From assembly GCA_043101635.1 (NCBI GenBank), contig JBICIE010000007.1, positions 1 through 7,027 of the forward strand: a stretch of 7,027 bases of DNA. The letters are read 5' to 3'. The stretch is from CAYMJK01 sp043101635 (GTDB lineage: Bacteria; Planctomycetota; Phycisphaerae; Phycisphaerales; UBA1924). Position numbers and translations under genes: made by a program. Shown piece after piece: positions 1 to 5,493 of this stretch (positions are counted from its first letter, which is position 1; every line of letters begins with the position of its first letter). The notes beneath the pieces were generated by a model. The model ran no database searches, was not told the DNA's origin, and saw only the letters and a list, made by a program, of their open reading frames with translations.

Positions 1-17
1 ACAGGCGAGACGCCTGT
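1..17. repeat. Small palindromic hairpin repeat
   Basis: ACAGGCG and CGCCTGT form a perfect 7-bp stem with an AGA loop at the very edge of the window. From memory, such acaggcg/cgcctgt words followed by gccacc are frequent dispersed extragenic repeats in planctomycete-type genomes. It covers the putative GTG start of the acetyltransferase gene, which makes that start doubtful. It could also be part of a terminator of a gene to the left. Confidence 0.5.
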
Positions 18-741
18 GCCACCAGAGTCACCGGGCGCGGCGCCCATCGAGGTCGGGGCGCCGGCGGACTACCGGGCGCTGGCGCGGCATCACTACGCCG
101 GCGGCAGGCCGGGACCGATTGTGCGCGTGCTGCGCGCCGTGGATGGCGCATCGGGCGACCTGGCGGGAGTTCTGGTCGTCAGCATGCCGGCGCTCAACGG
201 GCGCTGGCGGCGCCTGGCGTGGCCGGGGCGTTTCGAGGATGCCGACCGGCGCACGCGGGCACGGCGGATCAACGCCGAGCTGCGCGTGATCTCGCGCGTG
301 ATCGTCGAGCCGCGCTTTCGCGCCTGCGGCGTCGGGACAGCGATGGTGCGCGCGTACCTGGCCGATCCGCTGACGCCGCTGACCGAGGCGGTCGCGGCGA
401 TGGGACGGGCGTGTCCGCTGTTCGAGCGGGCGGGCATGACGCCGATCCGCATGGCGCAGCGTCCCATGGACGGGCGGCTGGAGCGGGCACTGCTCGCGAG
501 CGACGTTCCGCCGGAGCGGCTGGCCGATCCGGACGGCGCGCAGGCGATCTGGCGCGACCCGGCGCTGCGCCGCCAACTGCGCATCTGGGCCAACGCCTCG
601 CGCCGCACGCGCCGGCTGGCGGAGGCGCCGCCTGAGCAACTCATGCGCCAGGCCGCCCGGGCGCTGCTGGCCGAGCCGGTGGCATACGTGACAAATCAGG
701 CCTGCCCCCCGCAGGGCAACCAGATTGAGCGAGCATGTTGA
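16..741 (+). CDS. GNAT-family N-acetyltransferase, phage/terminase-associated; 5' end uncertain
   Basis: The product is a probable acyl-CoA-dependent N-acetyltransferase of the GNAT superfamily; its substrate is unknown. Numbering from the GTG at 16 gives 241 residues. A GNAT core is visible: strands around residues 47-57 (DLAGVLVVSMP), then motif A at about 92-115 (ISRVIVEPRFRACGVGTAMV), with R102-x-x-G-x-G107 as the likely pyrophosphate-binding loop, and a motif B-like segment CPLFERAGM at 133-141. The last ~80 residues are helical and Arg/Ala-rich, and belong to no domain I recognise. The frame is open from base 1 and the GTG lies inside a hairpin repeat (1-17), so the true start may be upstream of the window or further inside. 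The end overlaps the terminase gene by 17 nt, so the two are probably co-transcribed and translationally coupled. The GNAT assignment is fairly secure; a role linked to phage DNA packaging is inference from position. Confidence 0.72.
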   Translation: MPPESPGAAPIEVGAPADYRALARHHYAGGRPGPIVRVLRAVDGASGDLAGVLVVSMPALNGRWRRLAWPGRFEDADRRTRARRINAELRVISRVIVEPRFRACGVGTAMVRAYLADPLTPLTEAVAAMGRACPLFERAGMTPIRMAQRPMDGRLERALLASDVPPERLADPDGAQAIWRDPALRRQLRIWANASRRTRRLAEAPPEQLMRQAARALLAEPVAYVTNQACPPQGNQIERAC

Positions 742-2212
742 CGAGCAGCGGCCGCAGACGCGGGAGGGGCTCAAGCAGTGGATTCAGGATCATCTCGACA
801 TCACCATCGGCGAGACGCCGATGGTCCCGGGCCACGCGGCGCCGATGGACTACCTCGCGCACGCGTTCTTCGAGGGGCGGGTTCCCGATTGCGATGGCGT
901 CGTGCAGGCGAAACCCGCCGACTGCGTGCTCTGGGCCTGCCGCGGCGGCGGCAAGACGTTTCTCGGCGCCGTCGCCACGGTGCTCGACCTGGTCTTCAAG
1001 CCGGGCATCCAGATCCGCCTTCTCGGCGGGTCGCTGGAGCAGTCGCAGCGCATGCACGAGCATCTGCGCCGGCTGTTCGAAGCGCCGCTTCTGGCGGGCC
1101 AGGTCGAAGGCAAGATTACGGCCCGGCGCGTGCGCCTGACGAACGGATCCAGCGCCGAGGTGCTGGCGGCTTCCCAGACGTCGGTCCGCGGCGTGCGGGT
1201 GCAGAAGGTCCGCTGCGACGAGGTTGATCTGTTTTCGCCGGAGATGTGGGCGGCGGCACAGCTCACGACGCGCTCCGGGCGCTTCGGCGACATCCGGGTT
1301 CCCGGCGTCATCGAGTGTCTCAGCACCATGCACCGACCCTACGGCATGATGCGCGACATCGTGCGCGAGGCGACCGAGGGCCGGCGCACGCTCTTCCGCT
1401 GGGGCGTGCTGGATGTGCTGGAGCGCTGCGGTGACGAGCACGAGTGCGAATCAGAAGCAGACGGCCCCTGCCCGCTGCTGGTCGAGTGCGAGGGCCGGGC
1501 GAAGGACAGGCAGCGCGACGGGCACATCCCCGTCGGCGACGCGATCACGCTCAAAGGGCGCGTGTCGCTGGCGACGTGGGATTCGGAGATGCTCTGCCGC
1601 AGACCCTCGACCAGCCACCTCGTGCTCCCGGAGTTCGATGCAGCCGTGCACGTGCGCGAAGCGCCGGCCGAGCAGGCGGGCTGGATGTACGTCGGCGGCA
1701 TGGACTTCGGCTTCCGGGCGCCGGCGGTCGTGCTGTGGGGCGCAGTCGATCCGGAAGGGCGCCTGTGGATCCTCGCCGAGCGCAGCGTACGCGCCTGCAC
1801 GCTGGAGGCGCACATCCGGGCGATGCGGGCGGCGCCGTGGCCCCGCCCGGCGTGGCTGGGCGTCGATCCCGCCGGCAGCGCCGTCAGCGGGCAGACGGGC
1901 CAGAGCGACATCCAGCGCCTGCAGGCGGCGGGTTTCGATGTGCGCTGGCGGGCGAGCCGCCTGCGCGACGGGCTGGAACTGATCCGCGCCCGCCTGCGCC
2001 CGGCGGATGGCGAACCGCGCCTGTTCATCTCGCCGCGCTGCGCCACGCTCATCCGCTCGATGGAGAGCTACCACTACGACGAGCGCAATCTCGATGCCGA
2101 GACGCCGGTGAAGGACGGCGCCGACCACGCGGTGGACGCCCTGCGCTACCTGGTGCTGAATCTGGACCGGCGGTACCGCACGAAGCGAGGGGATTACCTG
2201 GAGTGGAGTTGA
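725..2212 (+). CDS. Phage terminase large subunit (ATPase + RNase H-fold nuclease)
   Basis: This is the motor of phage DNA packaging. It translocates DNA into a prohead with an N-terminal ATPase and cuts the concatemer with a C-terminal nuclease. All core parts are present in 495 residues, a normal full length: Walker A C72-R-G-G-G-K77-T78; Walker B VRCDEVD with D165 and E166; coupling motif LSTMH around 199-203; and the nuclease acidic residues D327 (GGMDFGF), D381 (GVDPAGS) and D467/D471 (GADHAVDALRY). A linker of about residues 235-255 carries four cysteines (C235, C241, C249, C255), possibly binding zinc. The start is TTG at 725, preceded by AGGG at 713-716 with an 8-nt gap; an in-frame stop at 689-691 excludes a much longer form and no ATG precedes Walker A closely. 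The gene overlaps the GNAT gene. No portal, protease or capsid gene follows, which is odd for an active phage. No frameshift or lost catalytic residue is seen. Confidence 0.93.
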   Translation: MSEHVDEQRPQTREGLKQWIQDHLDITIGETPMVPGHAAPMDYLAHAFFEGRVPDCDGVVQAKPADCVLWACRGGGKTFLGAVATVLDLVFKPGIQIRLLGGSLEQSQRMHEHLRRLFEAPLLAGQVEGKITARRVRLTNGSSAEVLAASQTSVRGVRVQKVRCDEVDLFSPEMWAAAQLTTRSGRFGDIRVPGVIECLSTMHRPYGMMRDIVREATEGRRTLFRWGVLDVLERCGDEHECESEADGPCPLLVECEGRAKDRQRDGHIPVGDAITLKGRVSLATWDSEMLCRRPSTSHLVLPEFDAAVHVREAPAEQAGWMYVGGMDFGFRAPAVVLWGAVDPEGRLWILAERSVRACTLEAHIRAMRAAPWPRPAWLGVDPAGSAVSGQTGQSDIQRLQAAGFDVRWRASRLRDGLELIRARLRPADGEPRLFISPRCATLIRSMESYHYDERNLDAETPVKDGADHAVDALRYLVLNLDRRYRTKRGDYLEWS

Positions 2213-2235
2213 GCGTCTGACGCTTCGGAAAGGCC

Positions 2236-2264
2236 TTGCGTGGTTCGGCGAGGTCTGGTATGCT
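2236..2264 (+). promoter_or_regulatory. Sigma70-like promoter with extended -10
   Basis: A -35-like TTGCGT (2236-2241) and a -10-like TATGCT (2259-2264) are separated by exactly 17 nt, with the extended -10 triplet TGG directly before the -10. Transcription would start near 2271, about 30 nt before the ATG at 2303. It falls in the only gap between the terminase and the secreted-protein gene, which argues that the latter has its own transcription unit. The boxes are matched by eye and not tested. Confidence 0.55.
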
Positions 2265-2293
2265 CGCGAAGGTTGACCGTGGGCTTGAATCAC

Positions 2294-2299
2294 GGAGGG
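2294..2299 (+). promoter_or_regulatory. Ribosome binding site deciding the 2303 start
   Basis: GGAGGG lies four to five bases before the ATG at 2303. Spacing is slightly short, but the match to the anti-Shine-Dalgarno sequence is strong. Together with the promoter at 2236-2264 it excludes the longer GTG-initiated form at 2240. Confidence 0.6.
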
Positions 2300-2302
2300 C
2301 AC

Positions 2303-3628
2303 ATGTGGACGAGCGCAGCAGCAGCGATCGGCGGCGCGGCGGTCTCGTGTGGCGCTTGGGCCCAGCTCTGCGAACCGCGGTGGAGCGACGAGTTTGCCGG
2401 CGCTGGGGTTGAGGGCACGGTACAAGGGCTGCGGGCGGGCGCGGACCGGCTGTACGTTGGCGGGTGGTTCACGACGGTCGGCGGAATCGACGCTTCGCGT
2501 ATCGCGGAGTACGCGGATGGCGCATGGGGTCCGCTCGGCAGGGGCTTCATCTACGGGACGGGATGTCACGGGGCGCCGCCATATGTGATCACAATGCTCG
2601 AGGTCGATCTGCCCGGCCTGTCAGGGCTGATCGCGGGCGGCTCAATTGCCGATGCCGGCGGGATTCCGACTGAGGCGATCGCGCGCTGGGATGGCAGCGC
2701 GTGGCACACGATCGGCCCGGATGGTCTGCCGCTGCGCGGGTGGGCCGACGGCTGCGCCGATGTGCGCGACATGGTCGTGTTCGACGATGGGCGCGGCCCG
2801 GCGCTGTACGCCTGCGGATGGTTCGACACGCCCGGCGCCGGCGTCGCGCGCTGGAACGGCATGGCGTGGGAGCCGGTAGGAGGGGATGTCGCGCTGTGGG
2901 CAGGTGCGCTGCAGATCCACGACGACGGACGCGGGTTCGCTCTCTACCTTGGTGGGATAGTTGCCGTTGCTGGGCCGGCGCGGTACGGCGTCGTTCGGTG
3001 GGATGGTGAAGCGTGGACGGCGGTCGGTGTCGAGAGTCTCGACTTCGATGTTCATGATCTGATTGAGTTCGAGATCTCCGGCAGGCGCACGCTCGTGGTT
3101 GCGGGGGGCCTGCGCGATCTGGGCCAGGCTTCGTGGTGGGATGGCGAATCGTGGCTCCCGCTGGGCGGTCAGTTCGACGGCGAGATTCATGCGCTGGCTT
3201 CCTTCGACGATGGAAGCGGGCCGGCGCTGTACGCCGGCGGCGCGTTTTCCACCTATGACGGGGCGCCGGCGCCCGGGCTGGCGCGATGGACTGGAACGGA
3301 ATGGGAGGAGGCCTATGGGGGCGTGGACGGAGCGGTCTACGCGCTCGAGCCCGCAGCGCACGAGGGCGTGTGGTCGCTCGTCGTCGGCGGGTATTTTGCC
3401 GACGTCGGCGCCGGCGTCGCTTCGCAGTCCATCGCGCGTCTCGTCGGCTGCCTGCCTGTGTGCCCCCCCGACTGCGACGCCTCCGGCGCGCTCGACTTCT
3501 TCGACTTCCTCTGCTTCCAGGACCGCTTCGCCGCCGGCGACCTGCGCGCCGACTGCGACGGCTCCGGCGAACTCGACCTCTTCGACTTCCTGTGCTTCCA
3601 GAACGAGTTCGCGGCGGGGTGTGGGTAG
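2303..3628 (+). CDS. Secreted propeller-like repeat protein with C-terminal GC-type dockerin-like tail
   Basis: The product is an exported or cell-surface protein of unknown partner. The first 20 residues form a short hydrophobic signal peptide ending AWA-Q, although its N-region lacks Lys/Arg. The body has seven repeats (about residues 52-79, 110-138, 169-193, 215-242, 266-288, 309-339, 360-380) built on GGxF-(T/A)-G...ARWDGxxWxxxG, which suggests a seven-bladed beta-propeller. The last 55 residues hold two dockerin-like calcium-loop units, DCDASGALDFFD (390-401) and DCDGSGELDLFD (417-428), each followed by FLCFQ, and end in AAGCG. This matches the GC-type dockerin-like anchor known from Phycisphaerae surface proteins, where I take it to be a sorting or anchoring signal. 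The ATG at 2303 is preferred over a GTG at 2240 because GGAGGG (2294-2299) precedes it and the GTG lies inside the promoter. Function beyond surface display is not visible. Confidence 0.87.
   Translation: MWTSAAAAIGGAAVSCGAWAQLCEPRWSDEFAGAGVEGTVQGLRAGADRLYVGGWFTTVGGIDASRIAEYADGAWGPLGRGFIYGTGCHGAPPYVITMLEVDLPGLSGLIAGGSIADAGGIPTEAIARWDGSAWHTIGPDGLPLRGWADGCADVRDMVVFDDGRGPALYACGWFDTPGAGVARWNGMAWEPVGGDVALWAGALQIHDDGRGFALYLGGIVAVAGPARYGVVRWDGEAWTAVGVESLDFDVHDLIEFEISGRRTLVVAGGLRDLGQASWWDGESWLPLGGQFDGEIHALASFDDGSGPALYAGGAFSTYDGAPAPGLARWTGTEWEEAYGGVDGAVYALEPAAHEGVWSLVVGGYFADVGAGVASQSIARLVGCLPVCPPDCDASGALDFFDFLCFQDRFAAGDLRADCDGSGELDLFDFLCFQNEFAAGCG
3470..3601 (+). repeat. Tandem duplication encoding the two dockerin-like units
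   Basis: Two 51-nt segments, 3470-3520 and 3551-3601, agree at 46 of 51 positions and lie 81 nt apart (27 codons). Each encodes one D-x-D-x-(S)-G-x-L-D-x-(F)-D loop plus the FLCFQ helix start. The DNA-level similarity points to a recent internal duplication or continuing homogenisation. Third codon positions here are almost all C or G, unlike the more mixed codons of the propeller body. Confidence 0.75.
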
Positions 3629-3632
3629 GGGG

Positions 3633-3664
3633 AAGCGATTGAGCGAATCAGCGAATGAGCGAGT
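3633..3664 (+). repeat. Short tandem array, 8-nt unit, four copies
   Basis: Four imperfect octamers of the form (g/c)agcgaat follow each other without gaps (first unit aagcgatt, last gagcgagt). They begin four bases after the stop of the secreted-protein gene and lie in the 86-nt gap between convergent genes. The array resembles the short tandemly repeated repetitive sequences known from other bacteria. No coding function is seen. Confidence 0.65.
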
Positions 3665-3688
3665 GGGGGAAGCGAGCGCGCACAGGAG

Positions 3689-3707
3689 CCCCCCACGGAG
3701 TGGGGGG
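3689..3707. terminator. GC-rich hairpin between convergent genes (possible bidirectional terminator)
   Basis: CCCCCCAC (3689-3696) and GTGGGGGG (3700-3707) form a perfect 8-bp stem with a GGA loop. It sits midway between the stop of the secreted-protein gene (3628) and the stop of the minus-strand gene ending at 3715, where a terminator for both directions is expected. There is no T-run on either side, so it is not a textbook intrinsic terminator and may instead be a dispersed palindromic repeat. Confidence 0.45.
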
Positions 3708-3714
3708 GTACCCG

Positions 3715-3972
3715 CTACCCCTGCGGCAGGATCAGCGGCACGATCCGGAAGATGAGCAGGTACGAGCCGATCCACAGCAGGATCATGAAGATGATCACCT
3801 GCATGGTCATGACCAGCACATCGCGCCAGTAGCGCTCCATGTTGGGCACGCGCACCGCCTTGTAGCCCATCGAGATCAGCAGGGCCAGCGGCGCCAGCAG
3901 CAGGAACCAGGTCCCCTCCAGCGGGAGCGGGTCCAGGAAGGGCCGCCAGGCGAGGATCCACAGCGGGCTCAC
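3715..3972 (-). CDS. Small two-span membrane protein, partner of the upstream gene
   Basis: The predicted 85-residue protein starts at GTG (3972-3970 on the minus strand) and is not recognised as a named family. It has a hydrophobic segment at about residues 20-36 (TWFLLLAPLALLISMGY), a short charged cytoplasmic-type stretch YKAVRVPNMERYWRDVL (37-53), and a second long hydrophobic segment (about 54-82). The start codon overlaps the stop of the upstream gene in a GTGA tetranucleotide, a classical sign of translational coupling, so the two products probably work together in the membrane. A longer reading of the same frame to 4257 is rejected because its N-terminal part merely shadows the upstream gene and has Arg/Pro/Ala-rich out-of-frame composition. 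Function unknown. Confidence 0.72.
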   Translation of the reverse strand: MSPLWILAWRPFLDPLPLEGTWFLLLAPLALLISMGYKAVRVPNMERYWRDVLVMTMQVIIFMILLWIGSYLLIFRIVPLILPQG

Positions 3973-4541
3973 GGGCGGCGCCCCCGGACCGGACGGCTGG
4001 GCAGCAGGGCGTCCAGGAACACGATCAGGTTCAGCATCCCGGCGATGGTGGCGAACAGGGTCCCCAGCTCGTTCATCCGCCCGATGCTCTTGCTGGAGGG
4101 GGGCACGGCGCCGGCGGTGGCGATCCGGCGCAGGGGAACGGTGACCGGCCGTCCGTCGACGGTGATCTGCCCGACCACCCGCTGCTCCCCCGGGTTGAGG
4201 GACGTCGGCCGGGCCTGGAGGAAGACCTGCCCGTGGACGGCCTCGCCGGGCTCCCACTGGTAGGCCTTCAGCCGGTTCTGGTGGTACCAGTCCACCCCGA
4301 AGGCGACCGGGCCGACGAGAGCCTGGCCGAAGAACCAGAGGCGGTCCTCCCGGCTGTCGATGACGTCGATCCCGCCGACCAGCACGCCGCCGAAAAACAG
4401 GCCGAGCACGCCGACGCCCGCCAGCACGCCGCGTTTGACCTCCCCCAGGTAGACCTGCCCGGCGCCCGGCAGGGCGGCCCCGATGATTCCGGCGACCAGG
4501 TCGAGTCGCTCGGCGGGGCGGGTGGAGGTCTGGTCGGGCAT
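3969..4541 (-). CDS. TM2-like multi-span membrane protein (resembles planctomycete DUF6677 proteins)
   Basis: This 190-residue membrane protein has no known biochemical role. Residues 14-32 carry the TM2-like signature PGAGQVYLGEVKRGV, in which a Pro-Gly turn and a Gly-x-x-x-x-Gly pattern join the first helix (about 14-30) to a second glycine-rich helix (about 37-58). A weaker hydrophobic segment follows (about 71-84), then a ~70-residue soluble region with two short strand-rich stretches, and a final helix at about 157-180. I associate this layout with the DUF6677 group of planctomycetes, but only from memory of the pattern. The ATG start at 4541 has GGAG ten bases upstream. It is first in a two-gene unit (GTGA overlap with the next gene) and is divergent from the acidic-protein gene, with 193 nt between starts. 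Confidence 0.78.
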   Translation of the reverse strand: MPDQTSTRPAERLDLVAGIIGAALPGAGQVYLGEVKRGVLAGVGVLGLFFGGVLVGGIDVIDSREDRLWFFGQALVGPVAFGVDWYHQNRLKAYQWEPGEAVHGQVFLQARPTSLNPGEQRVVGQITVDGRPVTVPLRRIATAGAVPPSSKSIGRMNELGTLFATIAGMLNLIVFLDALLPSRPVRGRRP

Positions 4542-4625
4542 GGGGCGGGGGCTCCGCGAAAAAGCAGAAAGTCGCCGGGGCTGACCCGGATCGGTGTGCG
4601 GGCTACCCTGAGGCCGAAAACCGGT

Positions 4626-4653
4626 TTGACAACGGCGGGCAGCGTAGTAGTGT
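4626..4653 (+). promoter_or_regulatory. Probable promoter for the acidic/basic gene pair
   Basis: A perfect -35 TTGACA (4626-4631) is followed after 16 nt by TAGTGT (4648-4653), which keeps the key A2 and T6 of a -10 box. It lies in the 193-nt divergent region and would give a leader of about 75 nt before the ATG at 4735. The leader contains a small GGCGT/ACGCC palindrome. The -35 is convincing; the -10 is weak. I see no clear promoter for the minus-strand genes in the same gap. Confidence 0.45.
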
Positions 4654-4734
4654 ACCGCCCGCCACGCAAGGGCGTGACGCCAGAGGCATTCCCGGTCCGC
4701 GAAACTCGACCGGTTCAGACGAGCGGGGAATCAA

Positions 4735-4944
4735 ATGACCACCGCAACATACCAGCCCGAGACTCCCTTCGCCTCCCAGGTCCCCGTCATGTTCGACGAT
4801 GACGAAGATGAGGACTTTGACGAGGACGTGTTCTACGACGATGAGGAGGAGGATGAGGATTACGACGACGAGTTCTTCGACGATGAGGAAGAAGAACTCG
4901 AAGACGACGCCGACTTCGACGAAGACGAGGACGAAGACCTGTAA
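4735..4944 (+). CDS. Extremely acidic small protein (39 of 69 residues Asp/Glu, no Lys/Arg/His)
   Basis: The protein has an ordinary 20-residue head (MTTATYQPETPFASQVPVMF) and a tail (21-69) in which 38 of 49 residues are Asp or Glu, interrupted only by F28, V32, F33, Y34, Y43, F47, F48, L55, A59, F61 and L69. There is no basic residue at all. The start is supported by GGGGA at 4725-4729. The aromatic residues spaced through the acidic run could act as docking points. Such a chain is likely disordered alone, and could be a DNA mimic, a metal or calcium buffer, or a chaperone for a basic partner. The next gene, 50 nt downstream on the same strand, encodes a protein with an Arg/Lys-rich N-terminal half. 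Reality of the gene is supported by the promoter, RBS and start; function is unknown. Confidence 0.75.
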   Translation: MTTATYQPETPFASQVPVMFDDDEDEDFDEDVFYDDEEEDEDYDDEFFDDEEEELEDDADFDEDEDEDL

Positions 4945-4994
4945 GGCCCGGCGGCCGTGGGCGCCCCTCGCCGCCGCGCCGGGGGAGTCGCGTC

Positions 4995-5468
4995 ATGGCC
5001 AAAGGCAAGTCGTCCCGCGCCCGCATCAAGCCCAAGCCGATCAGTGAGGATCAGGCGCCCGGTGGCGGCGTCGTGGATCGCCGCGTGGGGCTGGACCGGC
5101 GAAAGGCCTCCGGCGACGGCGAGCCGACCGGCCTGGAGCGCCGGCGCAGCGCCGGGCGCCGCCTCAGCGACTTCACCCGATCGGCCGAGGAGGGGGAGCT
5201 GACCAAAGAGCAGTTCCTGTTCCTGATGGCGATCGACGCCTTCAAGCAGGCCAATCAGACCAGCTTCCCGACCTGGACGGACGTGCTGGAGGTGGTGCGC
5301 CTGCTGGGGTATCGCAAGACGATGCCCAGCGAGCTGAACCTGACCCGGGCCGAGGACTGGCGCGAGCCGGCATTCGGCCCCAGCGGCGTGCGGACCGAAC
5401 GCCAGATGCAGCGCGACCGCGAGGCGCGGGAAGCGGCGGCGGAGAAGGCCCGGCGCGAGGCGGCGTAG
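4995..5468 (+). CDS. Conserved-looking hypothetical protein with Arg-rich N-terminus and helical core
   Basis: The protein has 157 residues and its ATG at 4995 follows GGGGGAG (4981-4987). Three parts are visible. Residues 1-60 are basic and low in hydrophobics, with repeated (D/E)RR or RR pairs (VDRRVGLDRR at 27-36, LERRRSAGRR at 47-56) ending LSDFTR. Residues 68-107 form a compact helical core rich in hydrophobic and aromatic residues (LTKEQFLFLMAIDAFK, then SFPTWTDVLEVVRLLGYRK), which has the look of a small helix-turn-helix-like or protein-binding module. Residues 133-157 form a charged Ala/Arg/Glu helix, possibly a coiled coil. I recall similar FPTWTDVLEVV...LGYRK cores in planctomycete hypothetical proteins, but know no function. 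It is second in a two-gene unit after the acidic protein; binding of the acidic tail to the Arg-rich part is a plausible inference. Confidence 0.78.
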   Translation: MAKGKSSRARIKPKPISEDQAPGGGVVDRRVGLDRRKASGDGEPTGLERRRSAGRRLSDFTRSAEEGELTKEQFLFLMAIDAFKQANQTSFPTWTDVLEVVRLLGYRKTMPSELNLTRAEDWREPAFGPSGVRTERQMQRDREAREAAAEKARREAA

Positions 5469-5472
5469 GGCG

Positions 5473-5493
5473 GGGTCAGGGGTCAGGAGTCAG
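5473..5493 (+). repeat. Heptanucleotide tandem array, three copies
   Basis: Three units of gggtcag (the third is gagtcag) run from 5473 to 5493 in the 21-nt gap between convergent genes. The last unit supplies the TGA stop (5490-5492) of the minus-strand zinc-ribbon gene. Resembles short tandemly repeated repetitive heptamers of bacteria. Confidence 0.65.

Noticed and set aside
2212..2224. Hairpin AGCGT-CTG-ACGCT at the terminase stop as a terminator
   Set aside because: The stem is only five base pairs and no T-run follows.
1451..2569. Long minus-strand open frame (372 codons) opposite the terminase
   Set aside because: The plus-strand frame has full terminase motifs; the minus frame has Arg/Ala/Pro-rich composition typical of shadows in GC-rich DNA and crosses the promoter and next gene start.
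2642..3961. Long minus-strand open frame (439 codons) opposite the secreted protein
   Set aside because: It runs through the convergent junction and hairpin and has no domain; the opposite strand has signal peptide, repeats and dockerin-like tail.
4735..5468. Acidic/basic pair as a toxin-antitoxin system
   Set aside because: Neither product resembles a known toxin or antitoxin family; only the charge contrast and operon layout suggest it.
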